Assembly (NCBI GenBank): GCA_018267385.1
Contig: JAFDYN010000020.1
Span: 62,001-126,000 of the forward strand
DNA: 64,000 nucleotides
Source: Bacteroidota bacterium
GTDB lineage: Bacteria > Bacteroidota > Bacteroidia > Chitinophagales > LD1
Reading direction: 5' to 3'
Below, one piece after another: positions 16,404 through 23,871 of the stretch. The position numbers and the translations under genes were made by a program. The notes under the pieces are model-generated. The model was not told the origin of the DNA, did no database searches, and worked only from the letters and a program-made list of their open reading frames with translations. Position 1 is the first letter of the stretch, and every line of letters starts with the position of its first letter.

Positions 16404-17219
16404 ATGTTGCCCCATGTAACTTTTATATTGGGAAATTCATGTTCAGGTAAGTCATCTCTTGTGGCTGAAATTCGGAAGTGGGATTCAGATATTATTGTGT
16501 TTGATGACTATTCGGTTCTAAAGGAAATATTTGAACTTGATAACCGTATTAGAACGAGCACACAAAGCGAACTTATTGAAAGGTTGAATGACCTGCGCAT
16601 GAATACAGTTTTTATTACAGATAGGATAGAGGCTATCGTAGATGCATTCATTCAGGGCAGGTTAACGCAAAGCGAATATGCGTTTCAATCACTTAGAAAT
16701 ACGGATGCATCGCATAATATTTTGGATTTGAATGTATGGCATGAAGTCCTAGAAATCCTATTGTCAAAAGCTAGTGATAATGAAGCACACTATATTTTTG
16801 AATTCGCAAGGGGTGACGCTGAAAATTACTTAAAACACAATGAGATAGGACCAGGTGAATCATATACTTATCATTTGTTGCGCCTTATTAAATCTGGTGT
16901 CAATTTATCTTCATGCGGTATTGTATATATTAAGTCTGATCTTGAATCGCGCATAAACCGCAGTATTAGTAGAAAGGCTAAGGGGGGCCATTATCTTTCA
17001 CCTGAAATCATGAAAGCTGTTTACAAATCAGATTCATTTCTGAACCAAATTGAGTATCGCGGTGATGCCGCTTTTTTAGATGTGGAAGACTTGTCTATTC
17101 CTGTATTTGTGGTTGATAATTCCGAAGATATACCTGAGGAATCCATATCAAATAAATTCGATGTCTTAATTCAACCAATTCAGGATTACTTTTCTAAGCA
17201 TTCAGCACTTCGCCCCTAA
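16404..17219 (+). CDS. P-loop NTPase, probable small-molecule kinase
   Basis: A 271-residue protein. Walker A is FILGNSCSGKSSL (residues about 7-19). An acidic strand end IIVFDDYS follows and could serve as the catalytic or Mg-binding segment. A lid-like basic stretch is SRINRSISRKAKGG. The pattern is that of adenylate/nucleotide-kinase-like or zeta-toxin-like kinases, but no specific family is recognised. It starts 1 bp after the PfkB stop, so it is clearly in the same operon. Its last 26 bases overlap the 3' end of the convergent radical SAM gene. It may be a second phosphorylation step. Confidence 0.7.
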   Translation: MLPHVTFILGNSCSGKSSLVAEIRKWDSDIIVFDDYSVLKEIFELDNRIRTSTQSELIERLNDLRMNTVFITDRIEAIVDAFIQGRLTQSEYAFQSLRNTDASHNILDLNVWHEVLEILLSKASDNEAHYIFEFARGDAENYLKHNEIGPGESYTYHLLRLIKSGVNLSSCGIVYIKSDLESRINRSISRKAKGGHYLSPEIMKAVYKSDSFLNQIEYRGDAAFLDVEDLSIPVFVVDNSEDIPEESISNKFDVLIQPIQDYFSKHSALRP

Positions 17220-18735
17220 GCAGCCTATAGCCTAAATTCTCGGTGATTTTAACATCGTACGAATTGTAAGGGATCAATTCTTTACCCTGTACCTCAACCC
17301 GTATAGGACAAGTGCCAAGTGTTCTTAAATAACTGTTTCCACCTTTGACAACGACTTCACGCATATCCCTTATAATGGTCGGCTCGTTTAAATACAGTTT
17401 TTGCTGCATAGGAAGAACATAGCTATCTGTAATGTCCTTGAAGCACTGGTCGTAGTTAGAGTAACTGGTATCATTCTTTTCAAAAGAAACGCCTGTTGGC
17501 CTCGTCATATTTCGGTAGTAAAGCCTTTGAGTTTGCCAACCATTATTGAGAATGGTTTCGAGATGCTTCAAATTTATTTCATGTGTTTTTTCGTTGTGAC
17601 CATTGAGGTTATGAATCAAATTGACACCCGGTAAAAGTTTAGGATTTCCATCCGCTCCTTTTTCCTGACCGTATTTATTAATAATCTCGATTGCCCTAAG
17701 CACCTCCTCAGGAGTGCCAGTAACGCGATTTTGTTTTCTAACCTCTCTATCGAAAGATTCAATGCCAAATGGGGTTATGTTGCCCGATGTGCAGTATTTA
17801 ACTATCAGTTGAGTGATCTCAATCCCTTGCTGACTTAAAACGTTTATCATGTTCACGTTATCAACATGAAGTGTTTCAATATCGGGACATGAAGCGCGTA
17901 TGCCGTAAAGTAAGGCCTCCATCTTTGAAACGTCTTGCTTATGGAAGTGGTAGAAATTGGGTTGACGGCCAAGTCTAAAGTGCCTCACGCCTTGCCGATA
18001 TAAAGTTGCAACTTGCTTTATAATATCCTCAGGCTCCCTATATGTAACCTTTGGAGACCTTACCGATTCAATACAGAAGGTGCATGTTGGTGTGTTACAC
18101 CCTGTTCCCGTTTCGATTTCAGCGATAATAGGATAACGCAGTTGATTGATGATTGGAGCATCGCATTCACTGATTTTTGCCAAAAGGCCGTAATTCGGCT
18201 TTAGTAAATCAGTGACCTTATCAAGGCTTATGTCTGTTGCAGCCGCCTTTTCTAGAACATAGCGATAAGTATTACCATGTTCATACTCTGTTAAAATGGG
18301 TTTCAGCTTAGATTTTTGAAATTCGTCTGATATACCATCCTTGGTGCCCATGACATAGAACAAAATCTTCTTTGCCTGGGTATCTTTTAAATATTCATAT
18401 ACTTCATCACTTTCAGGAGGTACGCTTGAAAAGTACTGGTAATTCACAAAACAGCCCATGATCAGATATATTGTATCGGCAGCTTGAAGAATCTCCTTAG
18501 CGTTTTCGGCGTTACGCGTTCTATTTAAGATGTGTAAATTTGTATTTGAACCGTCGGACTTGAAATTACCGCTTGAATACCTCAAATCTTCAATTGTCAA
18601 ATAAGTATGTGGTATCTTCAAATACTCCAACGCCTGAGACAGATGGATTTGATGGGTACCCATATACGGCCTTACACCATACCCTGAAGGTTCATCCGTA
18701 TAACAATCGACAATAACAGTTTTGTAAGCGTTCAT
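17194..18735 (-). CDS. Radical SAM enzyme resembling COG1031 (archaeal-type)
   Basis: A 513-residue protein. The N-terminal VDCYTDEPSGYGVRPYMGTH matches the opening of the uncharacterised archaeal COG1031 radical SAM family. The iron-sulfur cluster motif is GTGCNTPTCTFC with Cys 213, 218 and 221. That is CX4CX2C rather than the usual CX3CX2C, so the loop has one extra residue. After it comes RLGRQPNFYHF, a typical SAM-barrel segment, and TPFGIESFD. It converges on the kinase operon (26-bp overlap) and diverges from the thymidylate-synthase-like gene with only 15 bp between the two starts. It would do radical chemistry on an unknown substrate, possibly the modified base or a precursor. Confidence 0.75.
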   Translation of the reverse strand: MNAYKTVIVDCYTDEPSGYGVRPYMGTHQIHLSQALEYLKIPHTYLTIEDLRYSSGNFKSDGSNTNLHILNRTRNAENAKEILQAADTIYLIMGCFVNYQYFSSVPPESDEVYEYLKDTQAKKILFYVMGTKDGISDEFQKSKLKPILTEYEHGNTYRYVLEKAAATDISLDKVTDLLKPNYGLLAKISECDAPIINQLRYPIIAEIETGTGCNTPTCTFCIESVRSPKVTYREPEDIIKQVATLYRQGVRHFRLGRQPNFYHFHKQDVSKMEALLYGIRASCPDIETLHVDNVNMINVLSQQGIEITQLIVKYCTSGNITPFGIESFDREVRKQNRVTGTPEEVLRAIEIINKYGQEKGADGNPKLLPGVNLIHNLNGHNEKTHEINLKHLETILNNGWQTQRLYYRNMTRPTGVSFEKNDTSYSNYDQCFKDITDSYVLPMQQKLYLNEPTIIRDMREVVVKGGNSYLRTLGTCPIRVEVQGKELIPYNSYDVKITENLGYRLLRGEVLNA

Positions 18736-18750
18736 ATACCCCCATTTAAT

Positions 18751-19476
18751 ATGATTTATATAAAAACAAACACGTCATCCGGTTCACAAATATTTGACCT
18801 AATTGAACAGCAGAAATCAAAATCCTTAGAAAACCTCCTGGTAGAGATAGAATGTAATTCATTAACGTTTCTGCCGGACAGATATGCTACTATCGCAGAA
18901 GTTTTTTTTAAACAAGTCCAACTTTTAATCGGGGATAGATGTGAAAAGTACCTGAATAGCTATATCAAATCTGTAAATATTGATAGATTTAAACTTAGCC
19001 CATACAGAAATAGCATCTGCCACGATTTAGCAGCTATTGCAGATAAAATGAATTCACGAACAGCGCTTCTTACTTTTCCATGTGAATCGCCTCATTCCGC
19101 AAGCACAAATTTAATTCATTTTTTAAACAACAGTGGCAGGTTAAATATGAACATTTACTCACGTTCAATTTATCTCGATTATTTAGCCAAAGATTTAGCC
19201 ACCTTTTATTTTTTGGGACAGTTGGTTGGCTATTCAGTCAAAATGAAATTTTCGCTTTTGCATTTTTTTATAGGGTCATTTGATAATACCGCAACCAATG
19301 TCTCAAAGTTGGTATCTCTGAATAAGCCGGTTCTCTTTAATGGTACTTTAAAGGACCAAGTAGATAGGGCAGAAGAAGCAATAAATGCTATAATTGAAGA
19401 TAAAGCCTTACAAAATGGGCATGATTATTTTTCTGAAATGGTTTTATTGGTTAGGTCTAAATCCGACCTGATTTAG
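18751..19476 (+). CDS. Thymidylate-synthase-like protein (possible nucleotide hydroxymethylase)
   Basis: A 241-residue protein, shorter than ordinary thymidylate synthase. SRTALLTFPCESPH (Cys 111) matches the catalytic PC segment. GRLNMNIYSRS matches the GKLSCQLYQRS phosphate-binding region (Arg 138). It is followed by the helix LATFYFLGQLVG. By hand alignment Asp 148 falls where thymidylate synthase has the pyrimidine-selecting Asn, the change known from cytosine hydroxymethylases. The usual GD.H.Y end is replaced by IGSFDNT. It is therefore a distant, perhaps respecialised member acting on a pyrimidine nucleotide. It is divergent from the radical SAM gene. The substrate is not proven. Confidence 0.65.
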   Translation: MIYIKTNTSSGSQIFDLIEQQKSKSLENLLVEIECNSLTFLPDRYATIAEVFFKQVQLLIGDRCEKYLNSYIKSVNIDRFKLSPYRNSICHDLAAIADKMNSRTALLTFPCESPHSASTNLIHFLNNSGRLNMNIYSRSIYLDYLAKDLATFYFLGQLVGYSVKMKFSLLHFFIGSFDNTATNVSKLVSLNKPVLFNGTLKDQVDRAEEAINAIIEDKALQNGHDYFSEMVLLVRSKSDLI

Positions 19477-19554
19477 TTATCAATCAGCTATTTGTACGGT
19501 AGTAAGCAGCCGAGATACATAGGGCTCACCGTGTGCAAATGGTGTGCAAATGGC
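19477..19554. other. Spacer with tandem 11-bp repeat
   Basis: GTGTGCAAATG occurs twice head to tail (19531-19541, 19542-19552), next to the tRNA terminator. This could be an integrase arm-type site, but no integrase gene is near. Confidence 0.4.
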
Positions 19555-19598
19555 AAAAAAAATGAGGCGTTTTAATTAAAAAGCGCCTCATTTTTTTT
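19555..19598 (-). terminator. Rho-independent terminator of tRNA-Arg
   Basis: The stem AAAAAAAATGAGGCG (19555-19569) pairs with CGCCTCATTTTTTTT (19584-19598) around an AT-rich 14-base loop. On the minus strand it lies just past the 3' end of the tRNA gene and ends in a T-run. On the plus strand it could also stop the thymidylate-synthase-like gene, so it may be bidirectional. Confidence 0.85.
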
Positions 19599-19601
19599 GT
19601 G

Positions 19602-19675
19602 TGCACCTGAAGGGAGTCGAACCCCTAACCTGTTGATCCGTAGTCAACTGCTCTATCCAGTTAAGCTACAGGTGC
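19602..19675 (-). tRNA. tRNA-Arg (anticodon ACG)
   Basis: All arms pair by hand: acceptor GCACCTG/CAGGTGC, D-stem GCTT/GAGC, anticodon stem GTTGA/TCAAC with loop CTACGGA (anticodon ACG), T-stem AGGGG/CCCTT with loop TTCGACT, discriminator A. The 3' CCA is not encoded. The gene lies exactly where base composition shifts from AT-rich to more balanced DNA. tRNA genes are common insertion points of mobile elements. Confidence 0.95.
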
Positions 19676-19685
19676 ATTTAAATTT

Positions 19686-19755
19686 CAATATGTCAATTTC
19701 AACCCTCACCCTCTGCTCCGTAGTCAGCTGCTCTATCCAGTTAAGCTACGGGTGC
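19686..19755 (-). pseudogene. Decayed second tRNA-Arg copy
   Basis: Reading the minus strand, GCACCCG, then TAGCTTAACTGGATAGAGCA and CTACGGA keep the 5' acceptor strand, D-arm and anticodon ACG of the neighbouring tRNA. The anticodon 3' strand (GCAGA), T-arm and 3' acceptor strand are lost. It lies 10 bp upstream of the intact tRNA and would be in the same transcript. It is a tandem duplicate or an insertion scar. Confidence 0.85.
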
Positions 19756-19775
19756 ATCCTTTTCTGAAAGGACTG

Positions 19776-19810
19776 CAAATATAGTATTTCCCCGGAAATG
19801 TCATTGCAAA
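19776..19810 (-). promoter_or_regulatory. Promoter of the tRNA-Arg transcript
   Basis: On the minus strand TATATTTG (19776-19783) is a perfect Bacteroidota -7 box. A TTTG (19807-19810) lies 23 bp upstream, slightly wide for a -33 element. The box is 20 bp before the 5' end of the decayed tRNA copy. Confidence 0.6.
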
Positions 19811-19853
19811 AGCTCAAAAATCTGAAAAATGAAGTCAGGCCCGGCGGAAAAAC

Positions 19854-19885
19854 AAAAGCGCCCTTCATAGTATGAGAGCGCTTTT
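19854..19885. terminator. Hairpin with T-runs, possible orphan bidirectional terminator
   Basis: AAAAGCGC (19854-19861) pairs with GCGCTTTT (19878-19885). T-rich stretches flank it on both strands. No gene ends directly beside it, so it may be a remnant. The rest of the spacer to 20,100 shows no gene. Confidence 0.45.
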
Positions 19886-20100
19886 TCCGTGTTCCATTGA
19901 TTAGAATATCGTGGGCTGAGTCTTCCGGGGGGATTGATTACCATGCTAAAGTAACAGGTGCAGATCTAATCGTGCGGGGAAATGTATAAGCGTGCTGATT
20001 ATTGTATGAGCGTGCAGTTTTTGGCGTAAAATGAGTACCACCTGGGGATTTACTCTGTACTTTGACTGCATTAGCATATTTTAGTGCCAATCACTTTTTC

Positions 20101-23019
20101 TTGCGCCGCATTTTCATTTTGATAGGGCTTTTGATCTGCGCTTCACTCGTGAGCCGGGCGCAGTTTTCTGCACCACTGCATCTGGGTGTGAAAGATGGGC
20201 TGCCTACCGCAGCTACCTACTGCGCTGTGCAGGACCGGGAGGGCTTTATATGGATCGGTACGGAGGCCGGTCTCGTCAGGTATGATGGTACAAATTTTCA
20301 AACGTTCACCCGGCGTGACGGCTTGCCTGACAATGAGGTGCTGGGCCTGGAGGAAGATACCGCCACCGGCAAACTCTGGATCATCACATTCAGCCGCTCG
20401 GCCTGCTATTATTACCGCGGCAAGATCTATACCCCCGCGAATGACCCCAGGCTCAAAGTGATAGAAGGCCAGCGTGGGGAGTTTATATCAGGCAATATGA
20501 GTAATGGACGCATGTACCTCTACAATGGCTCTCTGATATATGAGTGCTATGAAGATACGATCATATTGCATGATCATATGGCGAGTTTGGACCATATACC
20601 ACTTCAGGTCCAGTATTGGGGCAAGGGACAGTACGACATTTTTGATATAAACGGCATTACCGCCACTACAGGTGCGGGGCAGCGTAAGGTATACGCAGAG
20701 GGACGCTATGATACTGTCGGATCTGTGGTATGGCTCGGCCGCATCCACGCGCATCTTTGCCGTGCCAGGATCGTTTTTTACCGCAAGGGCAGCGATGATG
20801 AATATCGCAAAGAAGCTACTATCGAGTTGCCGGGTCAAAAAAACGTGACCAAGATAAGGTCCGTAGATGGTGGGTATGTTTTTTATTTAGATGGGGGCGG
20901 AGTGTATAGTCTTGATACAGGGTATCATACTTTACGGCACATCTGGAGCGGGACCGGCAGCGGCAGTGTCTTTGTAGATAGAGATGGCAATATTTGGATC
21001 ACTACCGGCTATGATGGAGTATTTGTACTCAAGAAGAGTAAAGTGACCAATTACCATGTGCTGCCCGGCAATGTGGGTGCCAGCGTCACTTGTGTCAGGA
21101 CCGGTCCTGACTCAAGTGTATATATAGGAGCATCTACAGGGAGCATATTTGTACTGCGGGATGGAGAGATATCCCCGGCACCCTTTCATGCCACGCACAA
21201 TGCACCGATCAAGGAGATGATCATAAATGATTCAGCCGTTTATATTGTATCCAACGCTTTTGAAATAGCTAACCTGCATACCGGCCAGACGCACAGTTTT
21301 CATCTGGTTTCCGGCGGGCCCAAGGTAGCGCGCTTGCTCCAGGATCATCGGACGGTATTGGTAGGCTTTGTCAGTGCGCTCTTTCACTATGATATTATCA
21401 GCGGCGAGGGCCGGGAGATACAGGCCCGGCAGCGTATTTTTGATATCGCTCAGCGGAAAGATGGTGCCGTGGCTATTGCAGCTTTAGATGGCCTCTATTA
21501 TTTTGAGCAGGACACGTTTCGCAGGGCCAACATAGATGACAAAACTGTCTCAGGGAGGCTCTCATCTATCTGCTATACGCCAGACGATCTCCTGTGGGTC
21601 GGTACGCCGTCAGATGGTATCATCATATGCAGCGGTCAAAAGGTGGTCGGCAAGATCAGTGCCGAGCAATATAGCGCCTATCATGGTGCGATGTGCAGGC
21701 GTATCCTGTCGGTCAGAGATGGTGAGGTCTGGGTCGCTACAAATTATGGGGTCAATAAAATACTGTATCACCTGGCCGACTCGCTGGTGGTAGATAATAT
21801 CATACCCTACTCTACAGCAGATGGACTTTTGAGCAATGACGTGTATGATATAGCTATCAGGGACAGCATGGTGTATTTGGCTACAGCTGATGGACTGTCA
21901 CTGCTACCTGACGGCAATCTGAATGATAACAGTAACATCCCGGTCTATATCATGGCCGTCCGTATCATGGATCACGACAGTGCGATACACGAGACGCCCT
22001 ACGTGCTGGACCATACTCAAAACGACCTCCGTGTAGACTACATAGGGGTCAGCATGCCTACGGGGGACAACCTGACATATCAGTACCGCCTGCTGGGTGC
22101 CGGCAATGATGCCTGGACTACCACTACCAATACGTCTATTGAGTTTCGGTCACTATCTGCCGGCGAGTATACTTTTGAAGTAGCCGTCTTAGATAAATTT
22201 GGTCAGCGCTCAGCGTCTGAGGGCCGGGTCCGCTTCCGGATCTCACCTGCATTTTATACTACGTGGTGGTTTTGGGCTATTATCATGATCACCATCCTGG
22301 TCATCGGTTTCCTGATCATACGTGACAGGTTTCGCCGGCAGCAGCAGAGATTTGAGAAGGAACAATCCCTGCACAATAAGATCATAGAGCTGGAGCAGCA
22401 GGCACTCAAGGCCCAGATGAACCCACACTTTATCTTCAACTGCCTCACTGCCGTGCAGCATTTCGTCAATAGTGAAGACATGTACTCCGCCAATATGTAC
22501 CTGTCAAACTTTGCCCGCCTCATACGCAAGACGCTCGATCTCTCGGGTGAGCAATACATAACTCTGGATCAGGAGATAGCATATCTCCAAGACTATGTAC
22601 AGATGGAGCACCTCAGGTTTGGAGATAAATTCACCTGGCAGATAGATGTCGCAGAGGACCTGGATACTTTTGATATCCGGGTGCCACCCATGCTGCTGCA
22701 GCCTATCATAGAAAATGCTATCCGCCATGGACTGAGAAATCTGGAGGATAACGCCGGCTTGTTGCTGATCAGTTTCACCGTGAGAGACAATACGCTGTAC
22801 TGTACCGTAGACGACAATGGGATAGGCCGTGCAAAAGCGCGGGAAATTAAGACAACCATGCATGTGGAATATCAGTCTAAAGGAATGTCACTGACGGAGA
22901 TGCGGATACAAGCTATCAATCAGATAAGCGATAAGAAAATACGCATGGATGTAAAAGATAAGTATGATGGCAATAACCACCCTGATGGTACGTTGTTTAT
23001 CTTAACTATTGAGCTATAA
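20101..23019 (+). CDS. LytS-type sensor histidine kinase with two-component propeller sensor
   Basis: No ATG exists at the start of this frame. TTG at 20101 gives a good signal peptide (RRIFILIGLLICASLVSRAQ), so it is preferred over TTG at 20062. The product is about 972 residues. The long periplasmic part holds two-component-regulator propeller repeats (GLPDNEVLGLEEDTATGKLW, NIWITTGYDGVFVLKKS) and a Y_Y_Y domain (LTYQYRLLGAGNDAW). One membrane helix (WWFWAIIMITILVIGFLII) follows. A His_kinase domain contains QMNPHFIFN with the phospho-His, and an HATPase domain contains PIIENAIRHGL. It senses an external signal and phosphorylates the LytTR regulator 5 bp downstream. Confidence 0.92.
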   Translation: MRRIFILIGLLICASLVSRAQFSAPLHLGVKDGLPTAATYCAVQDREGFIWIGTEAGLVRYDGTNFQTFTRRDGLPDNEVLGLEEDTATGKLWIITFSRSACYYYRGKIYTPANDPRLKVIEGQRGEFISGNMSNGRMYLYNGSLIYECYEDTIILHDHMASLDHIPLQVQYWGKGQYDIFDINGITATTGAGQRKVYAEGRYDTVGSVVWLGRIHAHLCRARIVFYRKGSDDEYRKEATIELPGQKNVTKIRSVDGGYVFYLDGGGVYSLDTGYHTLRHIWSGTGSGSVFVDRDGNIWITTGYDGVFVLKKSKVTNYHVLPGNVGASVTCVRTGPDSSVYIGASTGSIFVLRDGEISPAPFHATHNAPIKEMIINDSAVYIVSNAFEIANLHTGQTHSFHLVSGGPKVARLLQDHRTVLVGFVSALFHYDIISGEGREIQARQRIFDIAQRKDGAVAIAALDGLYYFEQDTFRRANIDDKTVSGRLSSICYTPDDLLWVGTPSDGIIICSGQKVVGKISAEQYSAYHGAMCRRILSVRDGEVWVATNYGVNKILYHLADSLVVDNIIPYSTADGLLSNDVYDIAIRDSMVYLATADGLSLLPDGNLNDNSNIPVYIMAVRIMDHDSAIHETPYVLDHTQNDLRVDYIGVSMPTGDNLTYQYRLLGAGNDAWTTTTNTSIEFRSLSAGEYTFEVAVLDKFGQRSASEGRVRFRISPAFYTTWWFWAIIMITILVIGFLIIRDRFRRQQQRFEKEQSLHNKIIELEQQALKAQMNPHFIFNCLTAVQHFVNSEDMYSANMYLSNFARLIRKTLDLSGEQYITLDQEIAYLQDYVQMEHLRFGDKFTWQIDVAEDLDTFDIRVPPMLLQPIIENAIRHGLRNLEDNAGLLLISFTVRDNTLYCTVDDNGIGRAKAREIKTTMHVEYQSKGMSLTEMRIQAINQISDKKIRMDVKDKYDGNNHPDGTLFILTIEL

Positions 23020-23024
23020 AACAT

Positions 23025-23771
23025 ATGAGAGCTATTATTGTAGATGATGAATTGCTGGTAGCGCAAAACCTGAATTTGCTTTTGAAGCGTTATTGTCCCG
23101 AGGTGCAGGTACTACAGATGGCACATTCGGCGGGTGACGCAGAAAAACTGATCAAAGAGCTGCAACCGGACCTCATTTTCCTGGATGTAGAGATGCCCGG
23201 TGGCAATGGGTTTGATCTGCTGAAGAGATTTACACAGATCAGGTTCGGGATCATTTTTGTCACAGCCTTTGATCACTACGCCATTCAGGCTATCAAATTC
23301 TCAGCTATAGACTACCTGCTGAAACCGATAGATATCAATGAACTGAAAGGTGCCGTGGCCAAGGCGCAGGAACAGCTCAAAAATCGTAGTATAAATCAAA
23401 GCCTCAATATCCTGCTGCACAATATGGCTCAGCCGGCTACCAAGCTGCAGAAGCTATCTCTGCCCACACAGGATGGCATGACATTTATCGCTATCAATGA
23501 TATCATCTACTGCGAAAGCGATGGCAACTATACGATCTTCTATCTGGATGATGGGCAAAAACTGCTTATCACGCGTCAGATAGGTGTCTACGAGGAGCTG
23601 CTGCCTGAGCCGCTATTCTGCCGTATACACCGTCAGTATATTATCAATGTAAATAAGGTAGCGCGCTACGTGAAGGGTAGGGGAGGCCATGTGGTCATGA
23701 CTGACGGTCAGGAGATAGACGTAGCTGTCCGCAAAAAGGAAGACTTCCTCAACGCCTATTCGCTGATATAA
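23025..23771 (+). CDS. LytTR-family response regulator
   Basis: A 248-residue protein. The receiver domain (about 1-120) has the acidic pair in IIVDDE and the phospho-acceptor Asp in LIFLDVEMPG, with Lys in YLLKPID. The C-terminal LytTR DNA-binding domain (about 145-245) shows DIIYCESDGNYT and FCRIHRQYIINVNKV, the typical LytTR beta-strand signature. It follows the kinase gene by 5 bp and is clearly its partner. The regulated genes are not indicated; the suf operon next to it points the other way. Confidence 0.95.
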   Translation: MRAIIVDDELLVAQNLNLLLKRYCPEVQVLQMAHSAGDAEKLIKELQPDLIFLDVEMPGGNGFDLLKRFTQIRFGIIFVTAFDHYAIQAIKFSAIDYLLKPIDINELKGAVAKAQEQLKNRSINQSLNILLHNMAQPATKLQKLSLPTQDGMTFIAINDIIYCESDGNYTIFYLDDGQKLLITRQIGVYEELLPEPLFCRIHRQYIINVNKVARYVKGRGGHVVMTDGQEIDVAVRKKEDFLNAYSLI

Positions 23772-23807
23772 CAAATCAGGTCACTCGCTAAATTTATTTT
23801 GTATTAA

Positions 23808-23839
23808 GCCCCAGCGGGGCGATACGCCTACAGCGTAGG
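23808..23839. repeat. Two adjacent short hairpins with AGC loops
   Basis: GCCCC-AGC-GGGGC (23808-23820) is followed by CCTAC-AGC-GTAGG (23827-23839). The two hairpins share the loop and size. They lie in the convergent gap between the response regulator and sufS, look like an intergenic repeat, and may act as a bidirectional transcription end. Confidence 0.5.
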
Positions 23840-23871
23840 ACATCGCCCTACGATAGATCGCGCGCAAATTC

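Noticed and set aside
19477-19600. Search for an integrase gene or remnant at the tRNA
   Set aside because: No tyrosine or serine recombinase motif was found on either strand; only the short tandem repeat and the terminator are there.
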